Below are positions 10,800 through 22,400 of a DNA stretch of 64,000 bases, in pieces. How positions within the stretch are numbered: the first letter of the stretch is position 1; each line of letters begins with the position of its first letter. Source of the stretch: Carya illinoinensis (Eukaryota; Streptophyta; Magnoliopsida; Fagales; Juglandaceae); NCBI RefSeq assembly GCF_018687715.1, contig NC_056752.1:1860001-1924000 (forward strand). Direction: 5' to 3'. The notes under the pieces are model-generated. The model did not search any database, was not told where the DNA came from, and worked only from the letters and a program-made list of their open reading frames with translations. The position numbers and the translations under genes are program-made.

Positions 10800-12029
10800 T
10801 GAGATAGAAGGCCTAGAACCACTTCATGACTTGGTCAATGCGGCCAATGATTTGGCTAATATAATAAAAGCTCGAGGATGGGCTTGGCACCATGGGAGAC
10901 ATATTCACGTGATCCTGAAGAAAAAAAAAATATTTAGAGTTTTTCAAATCAAAAAGCAAAGTTTTTTGTTTTCTTTCCTTTTCATTTTGGACGGATTTAC
11001 TTTTAAAAACACATCCGACCCTTACTATTTTTGTTTTTTTTTTGTTTTTATTCAAACAACTTGCGAGGAATAGAAAGCAGATGGGAGGAGTAAAGCATTT
11101 GGTTACGTTGGAGGATTAAAGTCAACAGCTATCACAGGTATTATTTGATAAATTATTGAATCCAAGATCACAGGTATCACCTCAGCATTTGGTTACAAGT
11201 TTGATAAATTTTATGTTTATTTATATAGTTTAGATACAAGTTTTATTTATTTTTTTATATTTATTATAAATTATTGATGATATTTACTTGTACCAAAAGC
11301 TCATTATGATTTATGCACCTTAAGTTGCATAATTGAAATTATGGAAAGAATATATATTTGAATGAACGTCTCGAGTATGCTCCTGAAGTAGCAATATGAA
11401 ATGTAAACGTTCACAATATATTCTAAATTTATATCTGGTCTTAAAGTGACTGAACAAAATAATGAGCTTTTGATGAGAATCATTAGTCACGTCTTACTAG
11501 ATCTACATCATTCCCTGAAGTGAATGATAATAAATTTATATCATTCTATTCCCTGAAGTGAAAAGAATGATGCGTTTCATTCAAAGAAACTAAGAGATTG
11601 GACGTGATATAATTTCGGGCCAGAAGCTCGTATTAGAAAAGTTATAAGCTTTCTCTTTGAGATGATATTATACAATTATTGAATCAAATATTATGATGCA
11701 TCACAAAGTGATATGATTCAAAATATTTGTATCATTCATGGTTATCTTGATCATCCAAAATCAATTATGATAAGTCAAATGATTTTCATATGGACGTCCA
11801 TAAAAGAACCAGAAGATTCTTTTACTATAAAGTCTTACCACTAGAAGTGGAAAGAAAAATTTGCTTGTAGCAAATAAGATGAAATTATTCGACGTTATCT
11901 TGATTATCATATGTGAACTAGAAGTTCAGATGATAATTAAATTTTGGATGTAATAAGATAAAAATGTCTCATATTCTAGCTGCTAAAATTCCAGCAAGGA
12001 TTGAAGTCCCTGTAGGACAATTAAGAAAT
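10800..12029 (+). pseudogene. Degenerate copia gag/protease/integrase region
   Basis: AT-rich sequence with short frames only. Repeated TCCCTGAAGTG and CTCCTGAAG words and blocks such as CATGGTTATCTTGATCATCC look like decayed copia pol, but no domain can be traced reliably before about 12030. A poly-A run at 10920-10930 follows the captured host fragments. Confidence 0.5.
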
Positions 12030-12914
12030 TCAGCAGTCTAAAGACATGTCTAAAGGCATGTGAGACATATTGATACAAAAGATAGAGCATCTCAAAAGAG
12101 AAAGGCACAAATAATTGGTGCTCCTGAAGAGGCCATACCCACAGAACAAGTAATAAAGTCCATCCAAATTTTCTGTATAAAATTCTCCTATATAAACTCT
12201 TGAAGAGTATAAATCTCCTGAAGAATGCCTCCTGAAGAGGTTTTTCATGAAAAAGTCTTCCCTTGAAGAGGGACAGGTACCTGAAAATAACGAGATCTCG
12301 ATACGTTTCATGAATAATGGAGAAATTATGGATAGAAATAAAATCGTTGTCGACAACGTATTTCCATATGAGATGGCAATTGACATTACCAGAAGTAATG
12401 ATGAAAGTGAATCAAGAACCGTCGAAGAATACGACGTAAAATATTGGCCAAATTTGAAAGAAACAATTCCTGCAGAATTGATTCACTAGTAAAATATGAT
12501 GCATCGGGACTTATAGTCCAAACACCTAAAGAGGTGGTGCTTGTTGAATATCAGTGGGTATTTATGGAAAGGAAATAAAAATGTGATATATAAATTACGA
12601 GTCAGTTTCTCAATTCCTGCAGAATTGATATCACTAAGTAAAATGTGATAAATATGGACTTGAAATCCAAACACCTAAAGAGGTGATTTTTATTAAATAT
12701 CAGTAGATATTTATATACATGATATAAAAAGTCTGAAACTTTTAATATGAAAATGTGATATAAAAATCACAAGTTAGTTTCTCGAAAAAACAATATTGAT
12801 ATGATTTTAAAGTGGTTGAAATCATATTGAGATTTTTATTAGCTTGAAAGTTACCGAGAGTTTGGATATGCATGATTAACTGCATATTTATATGGATCAT
12901 TGAATCATGATATA
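12030..12914 (+). pseudogene. Copia pol remnant: integrase to reverse-transcriptase linker
   Basis: In several frames the sequence shows KRKAQIIGAPEEA, then an open stretch (12247-12489) with EISIRFMNNGE, IVVDNVFPYEMA, SVEE-like and WPNLKETIPAEL. These are typical of the segment between integrase and reverse transcriptase in plant copia polyproteins. Further RT-like words follow before the Helitron interrupts the element in its YGSLNHDIY-type codons at 12914. Many stops and frameshifts are present. The reading resumes at 27228. Confidence 0.8.
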
Positions 12915-13539
12915 TCTTCTATATATAAAAAATGTGTATAAAACGGAATTTGTTGTTTTAGACGGAAAATCTTGTTTTCCCGTTAGTTTTGTTGTTCCCG
13001 TTAAATAGCAGTTAAGCCACCAATTTTTGTTCCCATTAAATAGCAATTAAGCCACCATTTTTATGGCCATTTATGTTGTCCGTTTCAAATCCATTATATA
13101 ATAATTTAGAATATTGAAGGAAAACAATGCCAAATTATAATTATATCCCAGTGACCAAATGTGTTGTCTGTTTGAATTCCATTAATATAATAACTCAAAT
13201 TTTTGAAGAAAAATAGTGCCAAATTAATTAGGCATGGATACTATTGTCTTTTCCTATAAATTATAATGACAAAACATTATAATAAGTTACAACTTTGAAA
13301 GACTACAGTCCCATTTATTCTTATTTTTTCCCTTCTATACGTGTGCCAGCTATTGCATTGGAATAGAAGCTGCAACCAGAGAGAGAATATAAGTTTAAAA
13401 TCTGTGGAGGCAGATTTTAATCAAATGTAATATAAATTTATAATAAGTTTTTATAATATACAGTATAACTCATAATTTGTGATAAGTTATCTTTTATGTC
13501 CATGTGTGCAGGCAGGGAGAAAATAGTAAAATTCAATCA

Positions 13540-13790
13540 CTTGATGAGGCAGCCGAATGGCCAAGTAGTGCAACAGTCATATTCAAAGTTTGAATACCAA
13601 GACATTTCGTAGGAACCCAACAGCCATTGAAAGGGGTTTAAGAAAACCCTTCTATTACTTTTAGTGCAATGGTGCTAACATTTGAAAAGTGACTGATCCC
13701 TTCTACTACTTTCAGTGCATTGGTGCTACGGTTTTCTTGGTTTGAAGGAAGATTGAAAAGTGAGTAACTTTATTTTGTGTTTATAATATA
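13540..13790 (+). repeat. Possible tRNA-derived SINE-like sequence in the Helitron
   Basis: TGGCCAAGTAGTG at about 13559 resembles a pol III A box and AGTTTGAATACC at about 13588 resembles a B box about 30 bp later. Downstream, two diverged units contain CTTCTA(T/C)TACTTT and TGCA(A/T)TGGTGCTA. No clear poly-A tail or target duplication was found. Confidence 0.3.
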
Positions 13791-14344
13791 AGTTTATCCA
13801 TGCATTACATATGTTTTTTCATATTTCTAAGAAATGAACTAACTGATACAATGAAATGATGGAATTCATATTTTATATTACTATCAAATCAGGTGCAGTG
13901 AAATAGTGCAGTGGTGCAAAGGTTTGAAGGTACATTAAAAAGGTCAGTTTTACTGCCTTTTCTTTGTTTATATTATATATAATCTATCTATGGATTACAT
14001 CAATCTGTAAGTTTTATGTTACTAGATTGCTACATTTTAATAATCTCTAAGTTTTATGATGTAATGAAACTGACCACTAAAACATAAATTCCAATGGGCA
14101 GACCACTAAAACATCAATTGCTTGCCAATAGGAAGGAAACAAAATTGTACATTACTACACAAGCTTGATAAAATGGAATAGATGCATCTGGCACAATTTG
14201 AATCCAATATTGTACAGAACCAGATGTAGAAAAAAAAGCATGTGTCTTTATAAAACTACATCAACAACTCAAATAATGGCAAATTTAATCCTTTTTTTTT
14301 CCTGCAAGTAGAAAGTGTAGATTTTTATGGGTTTATAGATCCAA

Positions 14345-14695
14345 ACCTTGTAAAAGACACCAAAGCCCTCCTCCTTAAGCATGGTCATCCCCACTTGGGC
14401 TGCTGATCCCTAACCCAATTGAATCCTCACCTACACAAATCCACACAAACAAACAAACAAAATCACAAATCTATAACACATATAACCGTACAACACTGCT
14501 GAAGAGAGAGGAAAATTTCCAGGGAAAAAGACCAAACAAAAAGATAATAACTTTCTGATGGATGTTAGTAAAAATAGAGAAAAAAAACATGGAAACTGAT
14601 CTATACAGAACGTGAAGAACCTTGATCATATCAATGGGTTGGATGACGCATGTAGTGAGCATACAAGATGTTCCACCATTAACAAAGGGCTTCAC
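14345..14695 (-). pseudogene. Captured exons of mitochondrial dicarboxylate/tricarboxylate carrier
   Basis: The minus strand encodes VKPFVNGGTSCML and CVIQPIDMIK at 14695-14622, then, after a GT-AG intron, VRIQLG, a stop in place of Gln, GSAAQVGMTMLKEEGFGVFYK at 14430-14345. This matches the first repeat of plant DTC carriers, including the PxD mitochondrial-carrier signature and the splice position after the MIK codons. The remaining five-sixths of the protein are absent. It lies inside the Helitron in reverse orientation with its intron retained, as expected for genomic capture by rolling-circle transposition. The stop and missing parts make it non-functional. Confidence 0.87.
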
Positions 14696-15133
14696 GGTAA
14701 AAAAAAATGCATCAAACGACCAAAAATAAGCATCTACTTTATAAAAAATTAAATGAGAACCAAAAAAACATGCAGTCGATCGAGCAAAAAATGTGAAAAA
14801 AAAAACCCAAAGACAAAACTCAAAACATGCAAACCCATGTTTAACATGTGTTAAACTCTAGGATCTAAAAAATAAAATGAAAACTAAAAGATCTAAATGA
14901 ACACATATAGATCAGATGTTATTTGCAAAATAAAAAATAAAAAACAGATAGCTTCTAAGCGGGAGAGAAAGAAAGAGGTGTAAAATAAGTTAAGGTTTTT
15001 CAGTTGCTTCTTAACTCCTTCTCAAGATAAAAAAAGAGGGCTGAAAATGGGTTTAGAGAAAGAAATACAGTCTGCCATCGAGATCATTTAAATATAGGGA
15101 GAAAGAAAGAGATCTAGACGGAAGATGAAGTTG

Positions 15134-15135
<2 letters not shown>

Positions 15136-15176
<41 letters not shown>
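15136..15176. repeat. (GA)n microsatellite
   Basis: An uninterrupted GA run of about 40 bp, read as CT on the minus strand where it would lie within or near the captured transcript. Confidence 0.95.
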
Positions 15177-15181
<5 letters not shown>

Positions 15182-15367
15182 AGAGAGAGGAAGGGAAATC
15201 AAGATTAGACAAGGAGAGAAGCTTTTGTGGGCGTAAAACTGATTTGAAAAAAAGTATTCCTGCCAATATATCACCATCATGCAAGCTGTAAAGCACCTTG
15301 AAAACAAAAAATTTATAACTTTACACCTATTTAGTTTTACTAAATAGATAACTAAAAAAGATAGGAT

Positions 15368-16064
15368 TAGTAGTACATACAGGACTGGCCAAACTGACTT
15401 GCCACTTGCCACCATTTCACCCTCTCGCTGAGCTCATCCTCAACACATGTCAAAGAAGCTGGTATTTCATAATTTTTTAAAATCATTTTTTAAGAATTAA
15501 ATTATTTAATCATGTAATTAGAATAAAAATTTTATTATTGGAATTAACTATATGTACCAAACAAATTGCTCTGCGTTGCCAGCTTTTATTATTTTAAATA
15601 TCATATATGCATATAGGAAGTGAATTTCTTGATTAGGTAAAACCTGGGAGTTATCAAAATTGCCAAAAAACATGGCCAACAATAGACTAAAAAAAATGCA
15701 ATGCAGAAGACAACAAAAGGAGAAGATTTCACAGCACAAATACCGTATGCATGAAAAGTCATACAACATAAAATTCATTATAATCTACACTTCAGATTTG
15801 CGAAGAGAAACAACCCAGAGGAAAGATTAACAAATTTCACATGCATCCAACCAAAAACCTACGCCATCTGCCCTTGGCATGCTTGTGACATGCCAGATCC
15901 CAACGGTTCGTCGCTACAACAAGCACAAAAAAAATAAAAAAATAAAAATAAAATTAAAATTAAAACCCACAAAGAGAGAGAGAGTGCGGACCTTTGAAGG
16001 AGGAGAGGGAAAGGGAGGGTTGTGCAGTGGAACCCATAGTGGCTGAACCCACAATGGAACCCAT
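15368..16064 (-). pseudogene. Captured 5' exons of an unidentified, possibly plastid-targeted, gene
   Basis: On the minus strand an ATG at 16064 opens MGSIVGSATMGSTAQPSLSL and SSFK, a Ser-rich, acid-poor start resembling a chloroplast transit peptide, ending at a GT donor near 15993. A second exon at about 15911-15862 follows a TTGTAG acceptor, and a third at about 15465-15377 follows ATACCAG. Splicing in phase gives ATNRWDLACHKHAKGRW and then PSLTCVEDELSERVKWWQVA, continuing SQFGQS. I do not recognise the protein, and the exon model is inference from splice sites and phase. The DTC fragment lies further left in the same orientation. Confidence 0.5.
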
Positions 16065-16074
16065 GGTGTTGTCC

Positions 16075-17460
16075 TGGGAGGGGACAACTATAAAGCAACA
16101 CTAAAACAAAGATAAACTCCACACTGGAAATAAAGCAACACTGAAAACAACTATACATCGTAACAAATAACAAGCCTTAAAAAATACCATACCATAAAAG
16201 ATCATATATAACTAACTGCATTTTTATACTAAAAAATATTTACAAGACTGGAAATAAGAACAAATAAAATAAAGCAAAGCAGTAAAAGATCAACTCTATA
16301 CTGGAAATAAAGCAACACTAGAAATAACTCTACACGAAAACAAACAACAATGTTAAAAGGTTGGAAGAATCATTTGGATTTCTTAAAGAACAAGATTCCG
16401 ATATCTAACAGTATCTAACAAAATAAAGAACAAGAACGAAATGTTTTTAAAAATAATTCTTACAGACTTATAGATTCAGATCTGTAAAAGATTTCGACAA
16501 GGTAGGATAGTATTTAAAAAAAATATATCGACGTTATGTACTCAAATTTGCAGAAAAAAAAACCATAAAGAACAACAGCAAAATAAAGAAGATAAAAAAA
16601 GAAACTCAGATGTGAACAAGATCTCTTCAACTCTGTGAAGATCTGTTCAGCTATTCATAAGCGAACTGCAAAATAAAAATAAAAAATAACCAGATCTGAA
16701 CAAGATCTCTTCAAATCTATGAAGAGATGTTTAGATCTATAGAAAAAAATTAAAAAAATAAAGAACAATATAGACAATGAGAGGCAAAGATAAACTGTGA
16801 GCATCTGAACGACAAAATTAAAAAACAAAAAACATAAACAAATGAAGAAGGTCTGTGGGAAATGACGGTCTCTCCATTTCCCTACGGATCCGTGATGGAA
16901 AAATAGCCATAGAGAGAAGAAGATCAACCTAGAGCATACAAAAACCAAAAACACCCAAATCGCTTCAAGATCTATTCATTCATATCTATAGGAACAAAAA
17001 AAATAAATAAAGAACCATATAGACAAATAGAGGCGAAAATCAACCCAGATCATGCGAATAGCAAAATAAAAAAATAAACAACAAATAAATAAGATTTGTG
17101 GGAAATGAATAAGATCTCTCTATTTATTTATGAATCCGTGAAGGAAAAATAGATGGAGAGATGCTATCATTGAAACTGTGAGCATATGAGGGCGAGAGAT
17201 GATGAGTTGAGAGTAATGCAGAGAGAGGGAGAGAGAGAGAGGGAGAGTGAAAGTCAGGATGTGGGTGAAATGAGTGAAGGAAAAAAGGAAAAAAGTAAAA
17301 GGCTTCGATTAAAGCAAAGGCAATGAGAGATGGGATAGGTAGGTGTCGCACTTGACGAGGTCGTCAAAAAAGTAAAAGGCTTCGATTAAATCAAAGGGGA
17401 GAGATGCCACGAGTCCCACTAATCACTTCAGTCCAAACCCTCTTTTCGTTGTTCCCCAAG
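16075..17460 (-). other. Captured upstream/leader DNA inside the Helitron
   Basis: Purine-rich DNA with repeated AGATCT(CTT)-type words (16600-17000), GAGA tracts and a duplicated block containing AAAAGTAAAAGGCTTCGATT (17293 and 17365). No protein is recognised. It is plausibly the promoter and leader of the captured minus-strand gene, or other captured DNA. Confidence 0.4.
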
Positions 17461-18649
17461 GGCATATATTCATTTCTTTATTTATTTCTTCCTTTCTTTA
17501 TTTACCATAAATATATAATTGTGTGAAGAAAATAAAACAGCCCCATTTTGGTCCATACGAATCATCATCCCCCATTTTTAAGATAATCTGTCTTTTTTTT
17601 TTTTTTTTTTTCTTTCTTGGACCTAACTGCTAATAAAAGATAGATTACTGCATGTACTAATCCGTGATTTTGCACAAAAAGTTGGAAGTTTAAACCCCAT
17701 AACCCCACCCAAATGGCTGAATTTAATTAATACTCCTTGGATATTTTTATCTAGAGAACACCATGTTGTAGTGCATATGGTCATCTTTTTAGAGAAATAA
17801 TAGCTATTGGTGGAACAATTGGGTTCATTAATGGATGACTCGGATTGATGAAAAGGTGTGAAAGGTGTTAATAATCACTTGTATTAAAAGAAAAAGGGTT
17901 CCCAACATTTTGTGTGAATGACTTTTTATAGTTTTTTAATGTCCATAATCGTACTCAATACTTAAGAAAAAAGAGAGAAAAAAGTAGCTTGGGGGGAGAG
18001 AGATTCTAACAATGAGCGGAAACACGTATTTAACGTAGATTAGGTGGTGAGGAGTCTTAAAAGTCTTCATTTTTAAAAACCATGCATGTGTTGTCACCAT
18101 CTCTCTCACCAAAGCTAGGAGATGGTGACCCCCCCGTTTTTATGTAATCCTGGAACTGTTATTTTTAAAAGTCTTCATTTATATGCTGGCCAATTAAAAT
18201 TACTTTAATTTAAGTTCAATAACTCAGAATTGTTCACGAGCAGTTCTGTTCATTTGCAGTCCTAAAGGGGGGTCTCTCATCGGAAGAAAAAGTCATATTA
18301 TTTTTTTAATTTTATTCTTTCTAAATTAATTAATATATTATACTTTTTACCCATATACTATATATTTGACAAGAGAAAAAAATAATAAAAACGATGTATG
18401 GTGAATAGTATAAAAATGATAGGTATAAGCTTTTATTATATAATTTTTAATTGGTTCTTACTAGGAATTTTTTGACAAAATCTATACCGAATTGACCCAA
18501 ACTACCCCAAAGATGCATGATCCCAATTGGGAAATACAAGAATAAATAAAAATAAAGTTCAAACAATAAATAAATTAATTTGAACTAATAATAATATTAA
18601 ACTAATGTTAGATATAGTTAAATATTGTGAAAATATTGTGTGATTATTC

Positions 18650-18830
18650 TTAAACATTTTTTGTATGTGATATTGAAATATGCTTTTGTTAGATTCCAAT
18701 TTCATTGTATTTTATCATTTGATTATTTATTTAATTGAGTGTAGGAAATAATTGTTATTTATTTCGTTAATGCTGCTTATGTAGAACTGTATATAACAGT
18801 TGAAACAATCATTTCCTTCATTAATATCTA
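18650..18830 (+). repeat. Direct repeat upstream of RepHel, copy 1 (partner 19270-19450)
   Basis: Both copies share GTATGTGATATTGAAATATG, a TTATTTAATTGAG motif, GGAAATAATTGTTATTTATT and a GTTGAAACAATCA stretch with few differences, spaced about 620 bp. The second copy lies directly before the candidate start codon at 19452, so it may include the promoter or leader of the Helitron gene. Confidence 0.85.
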
Positions 18831-18846
18831 TTGATGCACATCTAGC

Positions 18847-18856
18847 TTTATTATTA

Positions 18857-18918
<62 letters not shown>

Positions 18919-18919
18919 T
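18847..18919. repeat. (TTA)n microsatellite
   Basis: About 24 nearly perfect TTA/TAT trinucleotides inside the Helitron. Confidence 0.95.
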
Positions 18920-19451
18920 AGCTAAGTTCATATATATCCATTGATGACACACTAATATATAAATCCAAACACTTAATTTATATAAATTGAAAGATACAAA
19001 ATTTGAAAAGATAGTAATTAAAAATTTAAAAATTGTGTAAATTTAAATGATTTAGGTATAATAAAAAACCAATTGATTCAAATCATATGCCCCATTAATT
19101 GATTTATTTTCTCAAGACTCAAATGATCCCTTTTTCTCTAAAAATTAACGATAAAAAACTAAAAATTCATAACATCAAAATAAAAAATCAGTAGAGAAAT
19201 ATTTTAAAATAATTAGTAGAGAAATAGTTGATAATTACTTAGAATAGGGAATTGAGTTTGATAAATAGCTTCTAAAATATTTTTTGTATGTGATATTGAA
19301 ATATGCTTTTGTTAGATTCAAATTTCATAATATTTTATCATTTGATTATTTATTTAATTGAGCGTAGGAAATAATTGTTATTTATTTCTTTCATCTTGTT
19401 TGTGTAGAACAATATCCAACGGTTGAAACAATCACTTCCTTCATTAACATA

Positions 19452-22400
19452 ATGAGAAGTGGTAAGATTCTGTAAATAATTTATTTAAAAAAATTTACAA
19501 ACAAAAATATAAATTTATGTAAAATTTAAGTTTGTAAACTATTTTTTGAAGATCATGGAAAAGAACCTGCAAAAAGAATCTTGTATAGAGATTTACCAGA
19601 AGAGAAAAAGGAAGAGATCCGTAGAAAACAAAGAGAAAGATATGCTAAACAAAAAGCATCCAAAAGGAACTCAATTCGTATAAATGATTTCGATACATCT
19701 ATTGGTGATCAAACGACTACGTCGATTGCTCGATATTCAAACAATGATATCCAATATACAGACAACATTCAAGACTTTAGTCTTGTTCAAAGAGTATCAA
19801 AGAGAAAGCGAAATTCTGATGTTCATATTGATATCGTTGAAGACGATTCGTCTCCTCAAGTATGTGTTATTCCTGATGTTGAAGTATGTGTCACTAATTC
19901 AGAGACAAATTCATCCATAAACAATGTCTCCGAATCTTCTAATCAACTCTTTATCCAGCAGGTTCTCCTCTAATCATTTTTCGATATTTCTTATTCAACC
20001 ATCATTCTATTCTTTTCCTCTGAGATTTTGAAATATATTATACAAATAGGATCCACATGTTGTTCAAGAGGAGTCGAGCTACAATACAAATATGCTGACA
20101 CCTTGTAGGGGTAAGAAACAAATATAAAATCAGTTGGTTCTTTTAATTCAGTCATCAAATCTTGCTACTGTACCAGTAATGTCCTTACTCAAATAATTTA
20201 AATAATATTACGAGCTTGTGTCTGTTGCCTTATTTTCATTTTTTAACCAAATAGGTCAGTCGCATCACGGTTCTGTCGGATTTAGAAAATTGTTGAAGGT
20301 AGTGCCATTTGAAGCATATTCTCTGCCATTAGTCCCCAGCTGCATACATTGTAAAGCAAAGCGATTCCACCATGAAACAACTGGCTTTTGCTGTGCTGAT
20401 GGAACAATTTCTTTAGCCACAAATGATGTTCCTGATCAGCTTTATGCATTGTTTACCTCCAACACAGATGAATCTACACATTTTAGGACATACATTCGAA
20501 CTTATAATAACAAGTTCGCTTTTACATCCTTTGGAGTGAAGTTTGATAAAGATCTTTGCAGGAGAAATAGAGGAATCTATACTTTCAGAACTCAAGGACA
20601 GATCTATCACTATATCAACGATTTGGTTCCTTCAAATCGTCGTCCTTCTTATCTCCAGTTGTATTTCTATGATACAGAACATGAATTAGAAAATCGCATT
20701 TCTGATTCAAATAGAATGGATCCATCAATTGTTACTCAACTCATTGATATTCTTCGCATCAATCCGTATTCTATTTTTTTCCGATCTCTTGGTGATTTGC
20801 CAGATTTGGAAAATCAAATAATTCATATAAGATCAGATGCTGGCCTAGATCAACGTGTATTCAATGCCCCCACATCTTCACAAGTTGCAGCGATATGGGT
20901 AGAAAATGATGATGAAGATCAACTAAGAGGACGTGACATTTTTGTCTTTAACCATTCTGGTGGAAGTCATATAGTTCAATACTATTTTGGGTGTTATGAT
21001 CCATTGCAATATCCGTTGTTATTTCCATTTGGCGATGTTGGTTGGCATCAAGGGATTGAAAGGATTAGTAGAGGAAGGAGATCTACATATAACGAAACAA
21101 ACGGATCAATAAATCCTCAACAATCAGTGACTGCAGAAGAATTACTTGCAAGAGAACAACGAGGTTAGATTGCAGTATTAATATTCAAAAATTTCATTTA
21201 CCATGTACTTCTAACTTAGTAACGTTTCTTTCACATTCAACTTTTGTAGCGTCAAACAGAAAAACCAAGGATCCAGTTGTTTCATGCCGTGAATATTATT
21301 GCTACAAATTACAAATCAGAGAAAATGTCAGATCAATTTTGCTACTTTCTGGTCGACTATTGCAACAATTTGTAGTAGATATGTATGTTAAGATCGAGAC
21401 GTCGAGATTAGATTATTTTAGGAAGAAGCAACAACATATTCGATCAGAGTTATATCAAGGTATTGTTGATACAATTACGCTTGGGGAAACAAACGCTTCT
21501 AATGTTGGAAAACGGATTATACTGCCTTCATCATTTATTGGAGGTCCAAGAGACATGAGAAAAAGATATATGGAAGCAATGGCTTTAGTTCAGCGTTATG
21601 GCAAACCAGACATTTTCTTAACAATGACGTGCAATCCAAATTGGAAAGAAATTACAAATGAACTACATCTGCATGAGGAGAGTCAGAATCGACCTGATTT
21701 GGTTGCTCGAGTCTTTCGTGCAAAACTAGAAGAATTAAAGGATCAATTATTCAAGAGGAAAATATTTGGTCAAGTCTCAGCATATGTCTACGTTATTGAG
21801 CATCAAAAGAGAGGTCTTCCACATGCGCATTTTTTAATTATCTTACAAAAGGATTGGAAGGTCTATGCGCCTGAATCTTTTGACGAGATCGTATCAGCAG
21901 AGATACCTGATAAAAATACAAACTTGCACTTGCATAACGCTGTTGTAAAGCATATGATGCATGGGCCATGTGGAGTGTTGAACCCAACAAATGTTTGCAT
22001 GAAGAAAAATGGTTGTTGCAAAAGTAATTATCCAAAAAATTATGCATCTGCTACAACCGTTGGAAATGATTGCTTCCCAATATATAGGCGTTCAAACAAT
22101 GGAGTAACTGTCAAAGTCAGAAGCCAAAATTTAGATAATCGTTGGGTTGTTCCATATAATCCATATCTGCTTGCAACATTCGACTGTCACATTAATGTCG
22201 AGATTTGTTCTACGATAAAAGCAGTCAAATATCTTTATAAATACATTTATAAAGGACATGATCGTGTTGCTTTCAACTTGATTTCTGAACAAAACAATCA
22301 ACAAGTTGATGAAATCCAACAATTCCAATCGGCCCGATGGATTGCTCCCCCCGAAGCTATGTGGAGAATATATGGCTTTATTATTAATGAGATGTACCCA

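Larger units (their letters stand above)
17461..19451. other. AT-rich Helitron region upstream of the RepHel gene
   Basis: No coding signal. It contains a (TTA)n run at 18847-18919 and two copies of a repeat of about 180 bp (18650-18830, 19270-19450), the second ending at the proposed RepHel start. A stretch at 18310-18400 resembles the window's ATATTTGA-type MITEs (compare 47330 and 58340). Confidence 0.6.

Noticed and set aside
15053..15415. 120-codon minus-strand frame with Ser-Leu repeats
   Set aside because: Most of it translates the (GA)n microsatellite. Only the short exon-like part may belong to a captured gene.
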